Shown here one piece after another: positions 34,346 through 45,862 of a stretch of 64,000 bases of DNA (its first letter is position 1; every line of letters begins with the position of its first letter). This DNA comes from Biomphalaria glabrata (lineage: Eukaryota; Mollusca; Gastropoda; Planorbidae): NCBI RefSeq assembly GCF_947242115.1, contig NC_074711.1, positions 41,613,963-41,677,962 of the forward strand, written 5' to 3'. The notes under the pieces were generated by a model. The model did not search any database. It was not told the origin of the DNA and was given only the letters and a program-made list of their open reading frames with translations. The translations under genes and the position numbers were made by a program.

Positions 34346-34955
34346 TATATTAGTAGTGTGATCGGGACATGAGAACTTAAACGTTTTTTTTTTTGTGTAG
34401 TTTTGTGTTTTTGTTGTTTTTTTTTTGTTTCTAGAAAAACAATGAATGTGTGCTATTTAAGGAATGTGGACGAAAAAAACAATCTTAAAGTTCTTTGGAA
34501 ATTTGATTCTAAAATATAAAATGAATTAGTTGATGCCACAGTCTCAGAATGATTGACATCTGTCAGAACGACTAATTTATTTAAGCCCCTCCTTTATTAT
34601 CTATCTATTTACTGTTCATACCTCATTCCGTATCAGCTCTGACGTTATCTTCACAATTTTTTTTAAAATTTTTTGTAAACTTTCAAACTTGAGATTTAGA
34701 ACCCAGATTTGTTTTCATGTGTGTAGGTCATGGGCACCAACCTCAAACCGTAATTTTCACAAATATTTATAGTCATTGTAGAAAAACAAAGTAATTCTAG
34801 AACAAGAACAACAAAAAGCAACTCTCCAGAATGAGATCTCATAGGCTGGGCAATCAGCAGCAACAGATACTGTATCCATCGAATTGGATTCCGATTAAAG
34901 TACATTGAACAGAAATGGCTTTAAGCAAGAAAATGAATATTATAGATGATCTTAT
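34346..34955. other. No gene recognised
   Basis: AT-rich with poly-T runs; nothing identified. Confidence 0.5.
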
Positions 34956-35205
34956 TTTATTTTATTATATTACTGTATTACATCGCCTTTCGGTTTGAGT
35001 CTCTCAGTTTTACCAATATTATTTTATTATATTACTGTATTACATCGCTTCTCGGTTTGAGTCTCTCAATTTTACCAATATTATTTTATTATATTACTGT
35101 ATTACATCGCTTCTCGGTTTGAGTCTCTCAATTTTACCAATATTATTTTATTATATTACTGTATTACATCGCTTCTCAGTTTACCAATATAATTTTATTT
35201 TGCAT
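34956..35205. repeat. Second 62-bp minisatellite, about 4 copies
   Basis: The marker catcgc recurs at 34981, 35043, 35105 and 35167. The unit holds attatattactgtattacat and cggtttgagtctctca. The period equals that of the 29-31 kb array but the sequence is unrelated. Confidence 0.95.
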
Positions 35206-35224
35206 AATGTGACACGTTCACTTT

Positions 35225-35623
35225 GGGGCATTAGAAATAATGTGGCGACCGTCTTTCCCCCAACCCTCTCTGACTTTTGCCTTGAGGATAATTTCATTCA
35301 GTGACAGGACCATCCATTCTTTGATGTTGTCCACATCGCTTTCTCTTTCTTCCTCTTCTTCTTCCTGGTACTGTTCCGTAAAGGAAGGTCTTTGCGAACC
35401 CTGAGGACCTTGTGATATAGCCATACATTTTTAGTTTGCGTTTTTTGACATTGTTCAGCAGGTCATCGTAGGACCGAGTGACCGTTGAGATCCTGTCTCT
35501 AATGTCTTTCTTTCTAATGCAGTCTTTGTGGGTGGTACTTATGATCCTTCTAGAACATCTCAATTCCAATGCTCGGATCCTTCTCTCTAGTTCTAGTTCA
35601 TGATCGACAAAGTAGCACATCAA
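35225..35623 (-). pseudogene. RTE-type LINE fragment, post-RT region
   Basis: Minus-strand frames contain RIRALELRCSRRIISTTHKD, VTRSYDDLLNNVKKRKLKMY, GYITRSSGFAKT and GRRRGRKRKR, then in another frame DNIKEWMVLSL. This series is the hallmark of the RTE-type ORF after the reverse transcriptase ('KRRKLKWYGHVTRSSGLAKT... RQRKRWEDNIKEW'). At least one frameshift separates the two frames. The copy lacks the RT domain. Confidence 0.88.
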
Positions 35624-35690
35624 TCAGATTTTTGTGTCATTCCAGATTTTTTTTTAGCTTTGCTGCTGTGGACTGTGCAATACAGGCCTT

Positions 35691-38690
35691 TAGTTCAGGT
35701 TTGGTTCTACTAGTTCAGGTTTGGTTCTACTAGTTCAGGTTTGGTTCTAGTAGTTCAGGTTTGGTTCTAGTAGTTCAGGTTTGGTTCTAGTAGTTCAGGT
35801 TTGGTTCCACTAGTTCAAGTTTGGTTCCACTAGTTCAGGTTTGGTTCTAGTAGTTCAGGTTTGGTTCCACTAGTTCAGGTTTGGTTCTAGTAGTTCAGGT
35901 TTGGTTCCACTAGTTCAGATTTGGTTCTAGTAGTTCAGGTTTGGTTCTAGTAGTTCAGGTTTGGTTCCACTAGTTCAGGTTTGGTTCGACTAGTTCAGGT
36001 TTGGTTCTAGTAGTTCAGGTTTGGTTCCACTAGTTCAGGTTTGGTTCCACTAGTTCAGGTTTGGTTCTACTAGTTCAGGTTTGGTTCCACTAGTTCAGGT
36101 TTGGTTCTAGTAGCTCAGGTTTGGTTCTAGTAGTTCAGGTTTGGTTCCACTAGTTCAGGTTTGGTTCCACTAGTTCAGGTTTGGTTCTAGTAGCTCAGGT
36201 TTGGTTCCACTAGTTCAGGTTTGGTTCTAGTAGTTCAGGTTTGGTTCCACTAGTTCAGGTTTGGTTCTAGTAGTTCAGGTTTGGTTCCACTAGTTCAGAT
36301 TTGGTTCTAGTAGTTCAGGTTTGGTTCTAGTAGTTCAGGTTTGGTTCCACTAGTTCAGGTTTGGTTCTAGTAGTTCAAGTTTGGTTCCACTAGTTCAGGT
36401 TTGGTTCCACTAGTTCAGGTTTGGTTCTAGTAGTTCAGGTTTGGTTCTAGTAGTTCAGGTTTGGTTCTAGTAGTTCAGGTTTGGTTCTCGTAGTTCAAGT
36501 TTGGTTCCACTAGTTCAGGTTTGGTTCCACTAGTTCAGGTTTGGTTCTAGTAGTTCAGGTTTGGTTCCACTAGTTCAGGTTTGGTTCTAGTACTTCAAGT
36601 TTGGTTCCACTAGTTCAGGTTTGGTTCCACTAGTTCAGGTTTGGTTCTAGTAGTTCAGGTTTGGTTCTAGTAGTTCAGGTTTGGTTCTAGTAGTTCAGGT
36701 TTGGTTCTCGTAGTTCAAGTTTGGTTCCACTAGTTCAGGTTTGGTTCCACTAGTTCAGGTTTGGTTCTAGTAGTTCAGGTTTGGTTCCACTAGTTCAGGT
36801 TTGGTTCTAGTACTTCAAGTTTGGTTCCACTAGTTCAGGTTTGGTTCCACTAGTTCAGGTTTGGTTCTAGTAGTTCAGGTTTGGTTCTAGTAGTTCAGGT
36901 TTGGTTCTAGTAGTTCATGTTTGGTTCCACTAGTTCAGGTTTGGTTCTAGTAGTTCAGGTTTGGTTTCAGTAGTTCAGGTTTGGTTCTCGTAGTTCAGGT
37001 TTGGTTCCACTAGTTCAGGTTTGGTTCTGGTAGTTCAGGTTTGGTTCCACTAGTTCAGGTTTGGTTCTAGTAGTTCACGTTTGGTTTCACTAGTTCAGGT
37101 TTGGTTCTAGTAGTTCAGGTTTGGTTCTACTAGTTCAGGTTTGGTTCTAGTAGTTCAGGTTTGGTTCTCGTAGTTCAGGTTTGGTTCCACTAGTTCAGGT
37201 TTGGTTCTAGTAGTTCAGGTTTGGTTCTCGTAGTTCAAGTTTGGTTCTCGTAGTTCAGGTTTGGTTCTACTAGTTCAGGTTTGGTTCTAGTAGTTCAGGT
37301 TTGGTTCCACTAGTTCAGGTTTGGTTCTAGTAGTTCAAGTTTGGTTCCACTAGTTTAGGTTTGGTTCCACTAGTTCAGGTTTGGTTCTAGTAGTTCAGGT
37401 TTGGTTCTAGTAGTTCAGGTTTGGTTCTAGTAGTTCAGGTTTGGTTCTCGTAGTTCAAGTTTGGTTCCACTAGTTCAGGTTTGGTTCCACTAGTTCAGGT
37501 TTGGTTCTAGTAGTTCAGGTTTGGTTCCACTAGTTCAGGTTTGGTTCTAGTACTTCAAGTTTGGTTCCACTAGTTCAGGTTTGGTTCCACTAGTTCAGGT
37601 TTGGCTCTAGTAGTTCAGGTTTGGTTCTAGTAGTTCAGGTTTGGTTCTACTAGTTCAGGTTTGGTTCTAGTAGTTCAGGTTTGGTTCCACTAGTTCAGGT
37701 TTGGTTCTAGTAGTTCAAGTTTGGTTCCACTAGTTCAGGTTTGGTTCCACTAGTTCAGGTTTGGCTCTAGTAGTTCAGGTTTGGTTCTAGTAGTTCAGGT
37801 TTGGTTCTAGTAGTTCAGGTTTGGTTCTCGTAGTTCAAGTTTGGTTCCACTAGTTCAGGTTTGGTTCCACTAGTTCAGGTTTGGTTCTAGTAGTTCAGGT
37901 TTGGTTCCACTAGTTCAGGTTTGGTTCTAGTACTTCAAGTTTGGTTCCACTAGTTCAGGTTTGGTTCCACTAGTTCAGGTTTGGTTCTAGTAGTTCAGGT
38001 TTGGTTCTAGTAGTTCAGGTTTGGTTCTAATAGTTCATGTTTGGTTCCACTATTTCAGGTTTGGTTCTAGTAGTTCAGGTTTGGTTCTAATAGCTCAGGT
38101 TTGGTTCTAGTAGTTCCTGTTTGGTTCTAGTAGTTCATGTTTGGTTCTAGTAGTTCAGGTTTGGTTCCACTATTTCAGGTTTGGTTCTAGTAGTTCAGGC
38201 TTGGTTCTAGTAGTTCAGGTTTGGTTCCACTAGTTCAGGCTTGGTTCTAGTAGTTCAGGTTTTGTTCCACTAGTTCAGGTTTGGTTCTAGTAGTTCAGGT
38301 TTGGTTTCAGTAGTTCAGGTTTGGTTCTCGTAGTTCAGGTTTGGTTCCACTAGTTCAGGTTTGGTTCTCGTAGTTCAGGTTTGGTTCCACTAGTTCAGGT
38401 TTGGTTCTAGTAGTTCACGTTTGGTTTCACTAGTTCAGGTTTGGTTCTACTAGTTCAGGTTTGGTTCTAGTAGTTCAGGTTTGGTTCTCGTAGTTCAGGT
38501 TTGGTTCCACTAGTTCAGGTTTGGTTCTAGTAGTTCAGGTTTGGTTCTACTAGTTCAGGTTTGGTTCTACTAGTTCAGGTTTGGTTCTACTAGTTCAGGT
38601 TTGGTTCCACTAGTTCAGGTTTAGTTCCACTAGTTCAGGTTTGGTTCTAGTAGTTCATGTTAGGTTCTAGTAGTTCAAGTTTAGTTCTTT
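35691..38690. repeat. 20-bp satellite, 150 copies with no indel
   Basis: Every 20-bp unit follows the consensus tagttcaggtttggttctag with a main variant ending ttccac. The phase is kept exactly for 3,000 bp, since ttggtt falls at the same offset in every unit. Substitution variants (tctcg, tacttcaagt, tttcac) recur in blocks: the same six-unit block starting at ttggttctcg tagttcaagt is found at about 36481, 36701, 37441 and 37821. Not coding, because the period is not a multiple of three and every frame meets TAG. Confidence 0.98.
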
Positions 38691-39178
38691 CATAATAACT
38701 CCGAAGTATTTTAAACTTCTGACACAGCTTGTCCATTTTAAAGCCATGTTGGCTATTAGTAATTGTCTAGGGGGTGCCCCAACAAATAAAGTTAAATAGG
38801 CTCATTTGTTGTGTTTTTTTTTTTTTTTTTTGGTAGAGTCGTTCACCTCTATATTTCCAAGCATTTAATTATTTATTTATTTTAGAATTTCCTCGTCTGG
38901 TTTGTTAGGTACTTGCTAAGGTACTCGCATCCTAGATTGAGAACTACTGCTGCAGACAACAAAAAGGAAATCCTATTTTTATAAAACATTTGTTACAACT
39001 GAATCTAAGAATACATTATTTCAAGCTGTACTAGATTTCACCAGACATTAAATCTAGGTATTGAGCCAACAAGGAAGTCACGCTATGAGATGGAGTAGTC
39101 TGGGTGTGGACAGAAAAGAAGACTCGTCTCCATCTATGGCAGGAGAAGAATGAAATGGAATACACTGATCTCTGGCAG
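38691..39178. other. No gene recognised
   Basis: Unique sequence with a T run at about 38814-38831. Confidence 0.5.
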
Positions 39179-39380
39179 AAACTCTGTCTATGTTTAAAGT
39201 ATGCTGAAATTGTGTCCATGTTTAAAGTATGCAGACATTCTGTGTTTGAAGTATTCAGAAATTCTGTCTACGTTTAAATTATGCAGAGATTCTGTCTATA
39301 ATCAAAATATGCAGAAATTATGCTGACGTTCAAAGTACCAGTATACAGAAACTCTGTTTAAAGTATACCGTACATAACAT
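39179..39380. repeat. Degenerate repeat of about 35 bp
   Basis: Phrases of the type ctctgtctatgtttaaagta and atgcagaaattctgtctacg recur about six times with many substitutions. Confidence 0.7.
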
Positions 39381-39599
39381 ATGTCTCTATTCTTTGTTAT
39401 TATTCAAAGTATATTCTAATTATTTAACTTCTTGAAGAAAATCTGTCTTCATTGAAAGTGACAGCACTTAGAGAACGTAGTAGAGAATGTGTATCTCTTC
39501 AAGTTCATGCTGGTTGAAGGACTTTCGTCTTATAGTGAGATAAGAAGAGGTGTTAAACAAAGATCCAACAGTCAAGTTGTAAGTGTTAGAAACACACTT

Positions 39600-39755
39600 A
39601 CTGTTATAAACTTTCTCACATGTAAATTATGAGTGAGTCTGGTGTGAATGTACATTTTGGTTTCTTATAGTTATAAATGTTTTTTGTTTGGTGTAATGCA
39701 CTAATTGTAAGACAAATTTCCATACGGACAATAAAGATTATTATTATTATTAAAG
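39600..39755 (+). mobile_element. LINE 3' UTR copy with (ATT)n tail
   Basis: Sequence ending gacaataaagattattatta and containing cactaattgtaagacaaatt. An inverted copy lies at 49108-49260. A simple-repeat tail directly after an aataaa-like signal is typical of LINE 3' ends. Family unknown. Confidence 0.65.
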
Positions 39756-40034
39756 GTGGACCTTACTTTTAATTCGTCTTAAATTTGTTTCTCTTTTCTG
39801 ACTGTACTCCTATTGATTCGTTTAGAGAACCCCTAGTGTCTAGTTTAGAACTATCGAACAAACGTATGGGTCATCAGTTTCATTAGTTTCCTCACGAATA
39901 TCACAAATCTAAGAAGTACAAACTATCAACAGCCCGAAACTCCAAAGGGATTGTATTGTTTGGTCAGATGACGTTGTTATTACTGTTATTACTGTTATGA
40001 ATAATGGCAATGTTTTCGATTCCAAAGATTAAGG

Positions 40035-40480
40035 ATGAATGCAGTGCTTCACAAGACTACAGAACCCCAGTTTGACCTGCATATTCTTTCGCTTCTCGTG
40101 AAGACAAAGCCGTTTGTTGCAGGCGGTCTATTTAAGCTTTCTTTCCGTCTTCTGCGCCTGTCTTCAATAATAGCTAGGGTTAGGGTTAGGTTCAATAATA
40201 GCTTTCCTTTGGGTCTTAAATGTGTGTCCCACAGCCTTTGTGAGAGCTCTCCAACTGTTTCTTTCAGGGGCCCCAGCTACTTTCCTCTACGCCAGTGATG
40301 GTGAAATGCCGGGAGATAACTCTTTTAAGTTCGTCAAAGAAGATCGCCTTTGGCATCCGTTCATCTCCCATACGGGATAGGTGTCCAACGCAGCGCAGCT
40401 GTCGAATGGAAATTAGTGCTTCTATACTGACCACACCGACTTCCAGCAGAACATAGATATTAAGATCCATTGTTAAGATC
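40035..40480 (-). pseudogene. LINE 3' end carrying a telomere-like insertion
   Basis: Minus-strand reading gives SIEALISIRQLRCVGHLSRM and GDERMPKAIFFDELKR (40264-40470), the conserved post-RT block, then a degraded C-terminus near 40040-40110 where the terminal Cys-rich motif used to be. It is the same family as 33904-34345 and 57548-57905. At 40176-40190 it holds a telomere-like run that is absent from the 57.5-kb relative. Confidence 0.85.
40176..40190. repeat. Short interstitial telomere-like insertion
   Basis: agggttagggttagg is flanked by a 13-bp direct repeat ttcaataatagct (40163-40175 and 40191-40203). The related LINE copy at about 57660 reads straight through (ttcaataatggctttc). Confidence 0.88.
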
Positions 40481-41392
40481 CATAATTATTCAACGACCGG
40501 ATTGTTCTAAAGATGGTTCAGTGTGAACCTGGCCTAAATGATATGATTAAATGATCATCCATTTGATTGCAGATCTACAGAAAGGAGGGTTAATAAATTG
40601 CCGGTCTCTCATTTGTGACGTCTGGAAGAATTCCTACCTTTTTATCAAGTGTCTAAATGGCGTTTGGCCCTAAAGGGTTCTTGGCATTTAAATAAAACAA
40701 TACAGAAGTAATAAATAACAGTAAACACAACTCGTTCATCTTGTTTTAAAATGCATACAGTCTCTGGCTCAGAATGTTTACATTTTACCATCACAAAGGA
40801 GATATAAGACAACGATCATATCACATATCTATACACCAATTCTAGTGTTCCTTTGGCAATTAAATCATTGAACAAAAGTTAGCTTACTGTTGTTGGTGTC
40901 ACATGTAATGTTGAAGAGAAACAAGGAGTATGGACGTAGATTTCGGGTTCTTTATTTTAGCAATCGTCTGCTCTATTCATATAGTGTAAATCAAATCACA
41001 TCACGGATTATAATAAATATTATTGTCATTAAATGTCATTATTATTACCATACAAAGTGTACAATGGACAGTGTATTCTCCTTTCTCAAAAACAACAACA
41101 AATGATTTTGTTTTAATTATTAGTATCTACTTCCATAGAACATAAGTAAATTATATATTACATAAGATTATTTTGGGACATAACAAAAATGTATACATGA
41201 TTGCTACAAAACTATACAAAATAATTTCCTCCCTTTCTTAATACATGTATAGTTTCTCTGTTATTTACTATAAATAGTAGGCCTACATATTTTTTTTTTA
41301 AAAGATGAATTTTTAAAATGAAAAAAAAAACACTATTTTCTAGGCTTTTAATTTCCAAAACAGTTCACTTCCAAAAGAGAAAAGTTGCTCAG
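40481..41392. other. No gene recognised
   Basis: AT-rich unique sequence; nothing supported. Confidence 0.5.
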
Positions 41393-41478
41393 AAACTATT
41401 CATGCTACAAACTATTCATGCTACAAACTATTCATGCTACAAACTATTCATGCTACAAACTATTCATGCTACAAACAA
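41393..41478. repeat. 16-bp tandem repeat, about 5 copies
   Basis: The unit aaactattcatgctac recurs every 16 bp with almost no variation. Confidence 0.95.
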
Positions 41479-42404
41479 TTGGAAATCGGAGTCTCAATAT
41501 ATTTTCTAGTCTTTGAAACGTGACAGACGGAAGGACGGACGGAAAGAAAAAACACCCAAAGGTAATAACGGCTTTTCCCATTTCGGGATCTCAAAACAAT
41601 GGCTGATTGAAATTATTGTACACTTTTTACTTTAGACCAATGTGTCATACAAAAGCACCAGGTGATTGAACACTAGTAAAAAGTTCTATATTGATATTAA
41701 ATTTCATACGGGGTTGACACTAACTACACCAATCACTTGGCAGCTATTTCGCTAACAAAAATGGCTGATTATTATGATGAACTTCACTTCAATGTATTCT
41801 TTTTTCAACTTGGTAGACCCCCCCCCTTTCCTTCTTGTATCACCCAGACACATCCCACACGATGGACGCTCATATCCCCACCCACAGTTGTCTGAATCTC
41901 GTCCAAGCGAAATGCTCTAACTACAAGATGACATTATTCTCTGACCGCTACATTTCATTTGAAAATAGAAAGTATATGCTTGAGAGAAGAAAAGAAAAGG
42001 AAGAGTTGACCATTGGAATCCATTGATTATCTGAAGCTGGCAGAATGATGATGTACTTCACAGTGGGAATTATTTTTAGATATAAATATATATTGCGAAA
42101 CACTTCAAAGTCTGCCTCTCTGAAAAGCTATTTATAGCATTTTAGTGTATTTTTGGAAACATTTTTTTGTATTTAAAGAATATTTTTTAACAAGTAAAAT
42201 TTTAAAAAAAATTAAAAAAAAAGACACAAAGGTTATAGAACGGAAAGAACTACACATTTACAGCCAAACATATCAATACTCAATAAGATTTATTTCTCTT
42301 TTCTATATCAAACAAAATTAATAAATTGTCACTAATTTATTAATTAATTGTTTATTGTTTTTAATTCACTCGTATTTTGTACGTGGACTAGGTCTACATT
42401 CTTT
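41479..42404. other. No gene recognised
   Basis: AT-rich. A gacggaaggacggacggaa stretch at about 41525 belongs to the dispersed GTCC/GTCTG-box repeats, in reverse. No coding signal. Confidence 0.5.
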
Positions 42405-42660
42405 TGACAGTGTGAACTTATTATATATGACAGCGTGAACTTATTATATATGACAGCGTGAACTTATTACATATGACAGCGTGAGCTTATATATGACAGC
42501 ATGAACTTATTATATATGACAGCGTGAACTTATTATATATGACAGCGTGAGCTTATATATGACAGCGTGAACTTATTATATATGACAGCGTGAACTTATA
42601 TATGACAGCGTGAACTTATTATATATGACAGCGTGAACTTATTATATATGACAGCGTGAA
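42405..42660. repeat. 23-bp (and shorter) minisatellite, about 11 copies
   Basis: Unit tgacagcgtgaacttattatata (here given in parts: tgacagcgtgaac, then ttattatata). Several units lack the internal tatta. Confidence 0.92.
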
Positions 42661-42843
42661 TTCAGTTTAAACTTTTGAAAATGTGAATTCGGTTTAAACT
42701 TTTGACTGTGTGAACTTGGTCGAAACTACTGACAGCATAACTTGATCTGAACTTTGGACAACATGAATTTGGTCTAAACTTTGGACAGCGTGGACTTTTC
42801 CGTGACTTTTTGACAACTTGACAACGTTGACTTTCTATAATCT
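42661..42843. repeat. Diverged intermediate units
   Basis: Five or six loose copies of a unit of about 28 bp (gtgaatttggtctaaacttt and gacagcgtggac variants) that combine features of the arrays on both sides. Confidence 0.65.
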
Positions 42844-43197
42844 CTTTTGACAATCTAGACTTGGTCTAAAATCTTTTGACAATCTAGACTTGGTCTAAAA
42901 TATTTTGACAATCTAGACTTGGTCTAAAATATTTTGACAATCTAGACTTGGTCTAAAATCTTTTCACAATCTAGACTTGGTCTAAAATATTTTGACAATC
43001 TAGACTTGGTCTAAAATCTTTTCACAATCTAGACTTGGTCTAAAATCTTTTCACAATCTAGACTTGGTCTAAAATCTTTTGACCATCTAGACTTGGTCTA
43101 AAATCTTTTGACAATCTAGACTTGGTCTAAAATCTTTTGACAATCTAGACTTGGTCTAAAATCTTTTGACAATCTAGACTTGGTCTAAACTCATCTG
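42844..43197. repeat. 29-bp minisatellite, about 12 copies
   Basis: The unit carries caatctagacttggtctaaa followed by atcttttga. The marker caatctagac recurs every 29 bp from 42851. Confidence 0.95.
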
Positions 43198-43752
43198 ACA
43201 TGCGTTTTTTTTAAAGAGAATTTAAATACATTTTTAAATATATCATTGATAGATCACATGAAATCTGCTAAAAAAATTATTTGAAAGAATGTTTGTTTTA
43301 TAAACGTTGAACGATTTTTACAAGTATAAATAATAATACCTTGATAATACTTTGATAATACTTTGCAGTGGTGTTCAACTCTTGAATCCATAAACATGCT
43401 TAATAATAAATTCTTTTTTTTTAAAGTTTACTGAAAAATTGAAATAAGCTAGTGCGGCTAGTCATCAATTTCTTCATTCTTTTTTGACATTTGGCTAAAT
43501 AGGTTTGTTATTGATGCTTTTTTTCTCGGTGATTATTGGCGGCCAAGGCGGCCTAAACGTATTTATATTTCTTTTACTTTTTTTTTTTAATTTAGCATCT
43601 TCTGGTATTTTTTGTTGCGTTGTTTTTATTTCTTGAAATAGAAGTCTTACGGAATATCTCAAAGTTTGGCTGGACCCGATTCTTTATAAATTTCATTAGA
43701 AGACCAAGCTTGTCCTACAGAGAGTTGTCTAAGAGTCAAGAAACTAGATTTG
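43198..43752. other. No gene recognised
   Basis: AT-rich unique sequence. Confidence 0.5.
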
Positions 43753-44206
43753 CACTTTCATAGGACCAGCGCTAATTCTAGGTGTAAATAATTAAATTAA
43801 ACCATTTTATAACTCATTCAATATGGAAAAGGCTAATCCTACGGGCGATAAAAAAAAACGGCATTTCGCAACACCATAATTGTGGAATCTGGTGAAAGAA
43901 GGTTCTCGCGCCTCAAACTAATGAAGAATAACTTTAGGCCAACAATTCTCGAAGTTAGATTGAAACATTTGGTAATTCTTTCTATTGAGCCTATCTATGT
44001 AGGAAACAGAATTTTTATGATATAGTATATGATGACTTCGCTACGTAAAGTAATTCTGTACGTAGTAAATAATGAATAAAATGCAAAGACGAATTTATTA
44101 TCTAATATAAACTCTTAATTTTCACTTATTATCCGTATCTCTACCCAAACTTGGCCCCGCGAAATCCGTTTTGCATTGGGCCCCACAATGGTTAAGTCCG
44201 GCCCTG
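43753..44206 (+). mobile_element. hAT remnant with C-terminal transposase piece
   Basis: The left terminus is missing: the copy begins with the subterminal block gcactttcataggaccagcg. The right end, inverted, reads cagggccggacttaacc. The plus strand from about 43882 encodes ESGERRFSRLKLMKNNFRPT and EVRLKHLVILSIE, the hAT dimerisation region. Same family as 6430-6850 and 59774-60418. Confidence 0.88.
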
Positions 44207-44470
44207 CTATTTAGTGACGGGTGAATACAGAGTAGATTACTTGTTCTCCCTCCCCCCACCTCTTTTTTGTTTTGCCGCTAAAGTTACGTGAGATAGAAAT
44301 TAATGAAAGAGTGATGTTTCCATGACTTCTTGGTCACAATGGTTAAGTCCGGCCTTGCTATTTAGTGACGGGTGAATACTACTTGTTCTCCCACTCCTCT
44401 TTTTTTTTCGTGGGGTAACTTTAGTCCGACTTGCTGAAATAAAAGAGTGATCTTTCCTTTACTTCTTGGT
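44184..44470. repeat. Tandem duplication of about 150 bp
   Basis: The phrase cacaatggttaagtccggcc plus ctatttagtgacgggtgaat occurs at 44184 and again at 44335, each followed by related acttgttctccc and agagtgat...acttcttggt blocks. The first copy is the end of the hAT remnant with its flank. Confidence 0.85.
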
Positions 44471-44699
44471 GTCCAAACTGTTGAGCCATGAAGAGAATTA
44501 TATATAGAGAGATTGATAGAAGACTGATGATTCAAAACGGAGTCCGCACCAGACACCTCTGTGGTCATTACTTAGTAATTAGTCTTTTGTTTTCTTGAAA
44601 GCTATAAGCATCTGTTGTGTCTGTGTTATTACAAATCTTAATATCAACGTAATATCAACGTAATATCAACTTATTCTATCTGTCTGGCTGGAATCTTGT

Positions 44700-45120
44700 A
44701 GCCTACACGTTATTTGTCCCACTTCTATAATTCAATTATTCTTTTTTTTTTTTTTTTTGACAAAACACTAATTCAACTATTAACCAATTAGTTAATCAAT
44801 AAGTCGTAATTGATTAATTTTGTTTAATATAGAAATGTACTAAATTAAGGGGCGATAAACATAGTGTAGAGAATTAGGTCGTTCGTTGAAAGTTTTAAAC
44901 TATAGACTTGTTATGACTATATAACCTTTTATTTTTAAAGTACTTGTATATCTCAGTGGCTAACATGTCAGCTTTCCATCATGAAGGCTCGAGACCCCAA
45001 GTTCCAATTCTGAGTCGAGCAAATTTATTTTTTTAAATAACTTTTGAAAAAGCAGCACAGAAACCTTCTCCCAGATATCCCCCCCCCCCACAATGGTCCA
45101 CAAAAGTGAGTGGACCCTAA
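44700..45120 (+). repeat. Dispersed repeat and SINE-like copy
   Basis: 44740-44840 repeats the attagttaatcaataag and attgattaattttgttta phrases seen at 1.8 and 59.2 kb. From about 44945 a tRNA-like head is visible (ctcagtggctaacatgtcag, B-box aagttccaattctg) with the body aaagcagcacagaaaccttc also found at 1.93 kb. Confidence 0.6.
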
Positions 45121-45368
45121 CACACTGAGCATTCTATAGGCATGAAAGTAGCGCAAAACAAACACAACTAATAACAAGAATATTAAAAAAATACATATTT
45201 AAAAAAAAAGGTTATATTAACTGAATTTTTTATCACTTAGTTTGGATCCGTCATGTACATAAATGTGTACTAGATCTAGACTAACACTAATCAATCTGTG
45301 AGATTAGAAATACTTTTGACCAATTGTTTTGGTATAGCGCTATCTCATGCTTTTAGATTTGTCAATGC

Positions 45369-45862
45369 GCTATGATCCTATCACTTGTCTGGACTCTATG
45401 ATCCTATCACTTGTCTGGACTCTATGATCCTATCACTTGTCTGGACTCTATGATCCTATCACTTGTCTGGACTCTATGATCCTATCACTTGTCTGGACTC
45501 TATGATCCTATCACTTGTCTGGACTCTATGATCCTATCACTTGTCTGGACTCTATGATCCTATCACTTGTCTGGACGCTATGATCCTATCACTTGTCTGG
45601 ACTCTATGATCCTATCACTTGTCTGGACTCTATGATCCTATCACTTGTCTGGACTCTATGATCCTATCACTTGTCTGGACTCTATGATCCTATCACTTGT
45701 CTGGACTCTATGATCCTATCACTTGTCTGGACTCTATGATCCTATCACTTGTCTGGACTCTATGATCCTATCACTTGTCTGGACTCTATGATCCTATCAC
45801 TTGTCTGGACTCTATGATCCTATCACTTGTCTGGACTCTATGATCCTATCACTTGTCTGGAT
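45369..45862. repeat. 26-bp minisatellite, 19 copies without indel
   Basis: The marker tatgatcc recurs at exactly 26-bp steps from 45371 to 45839. The unit is tatgatcctatcacttgtct plus ggactc. One copy has ggacgc. A single-unit relative with the same flanks lies at 58165-58200. Confidence 0.97.

Noticed and set aside
35691-38690. Possible CRISPR-like array
   Set aside because: Units are contiguous 20-bp repeats with no unique spacers, in a eukaryotic genome.
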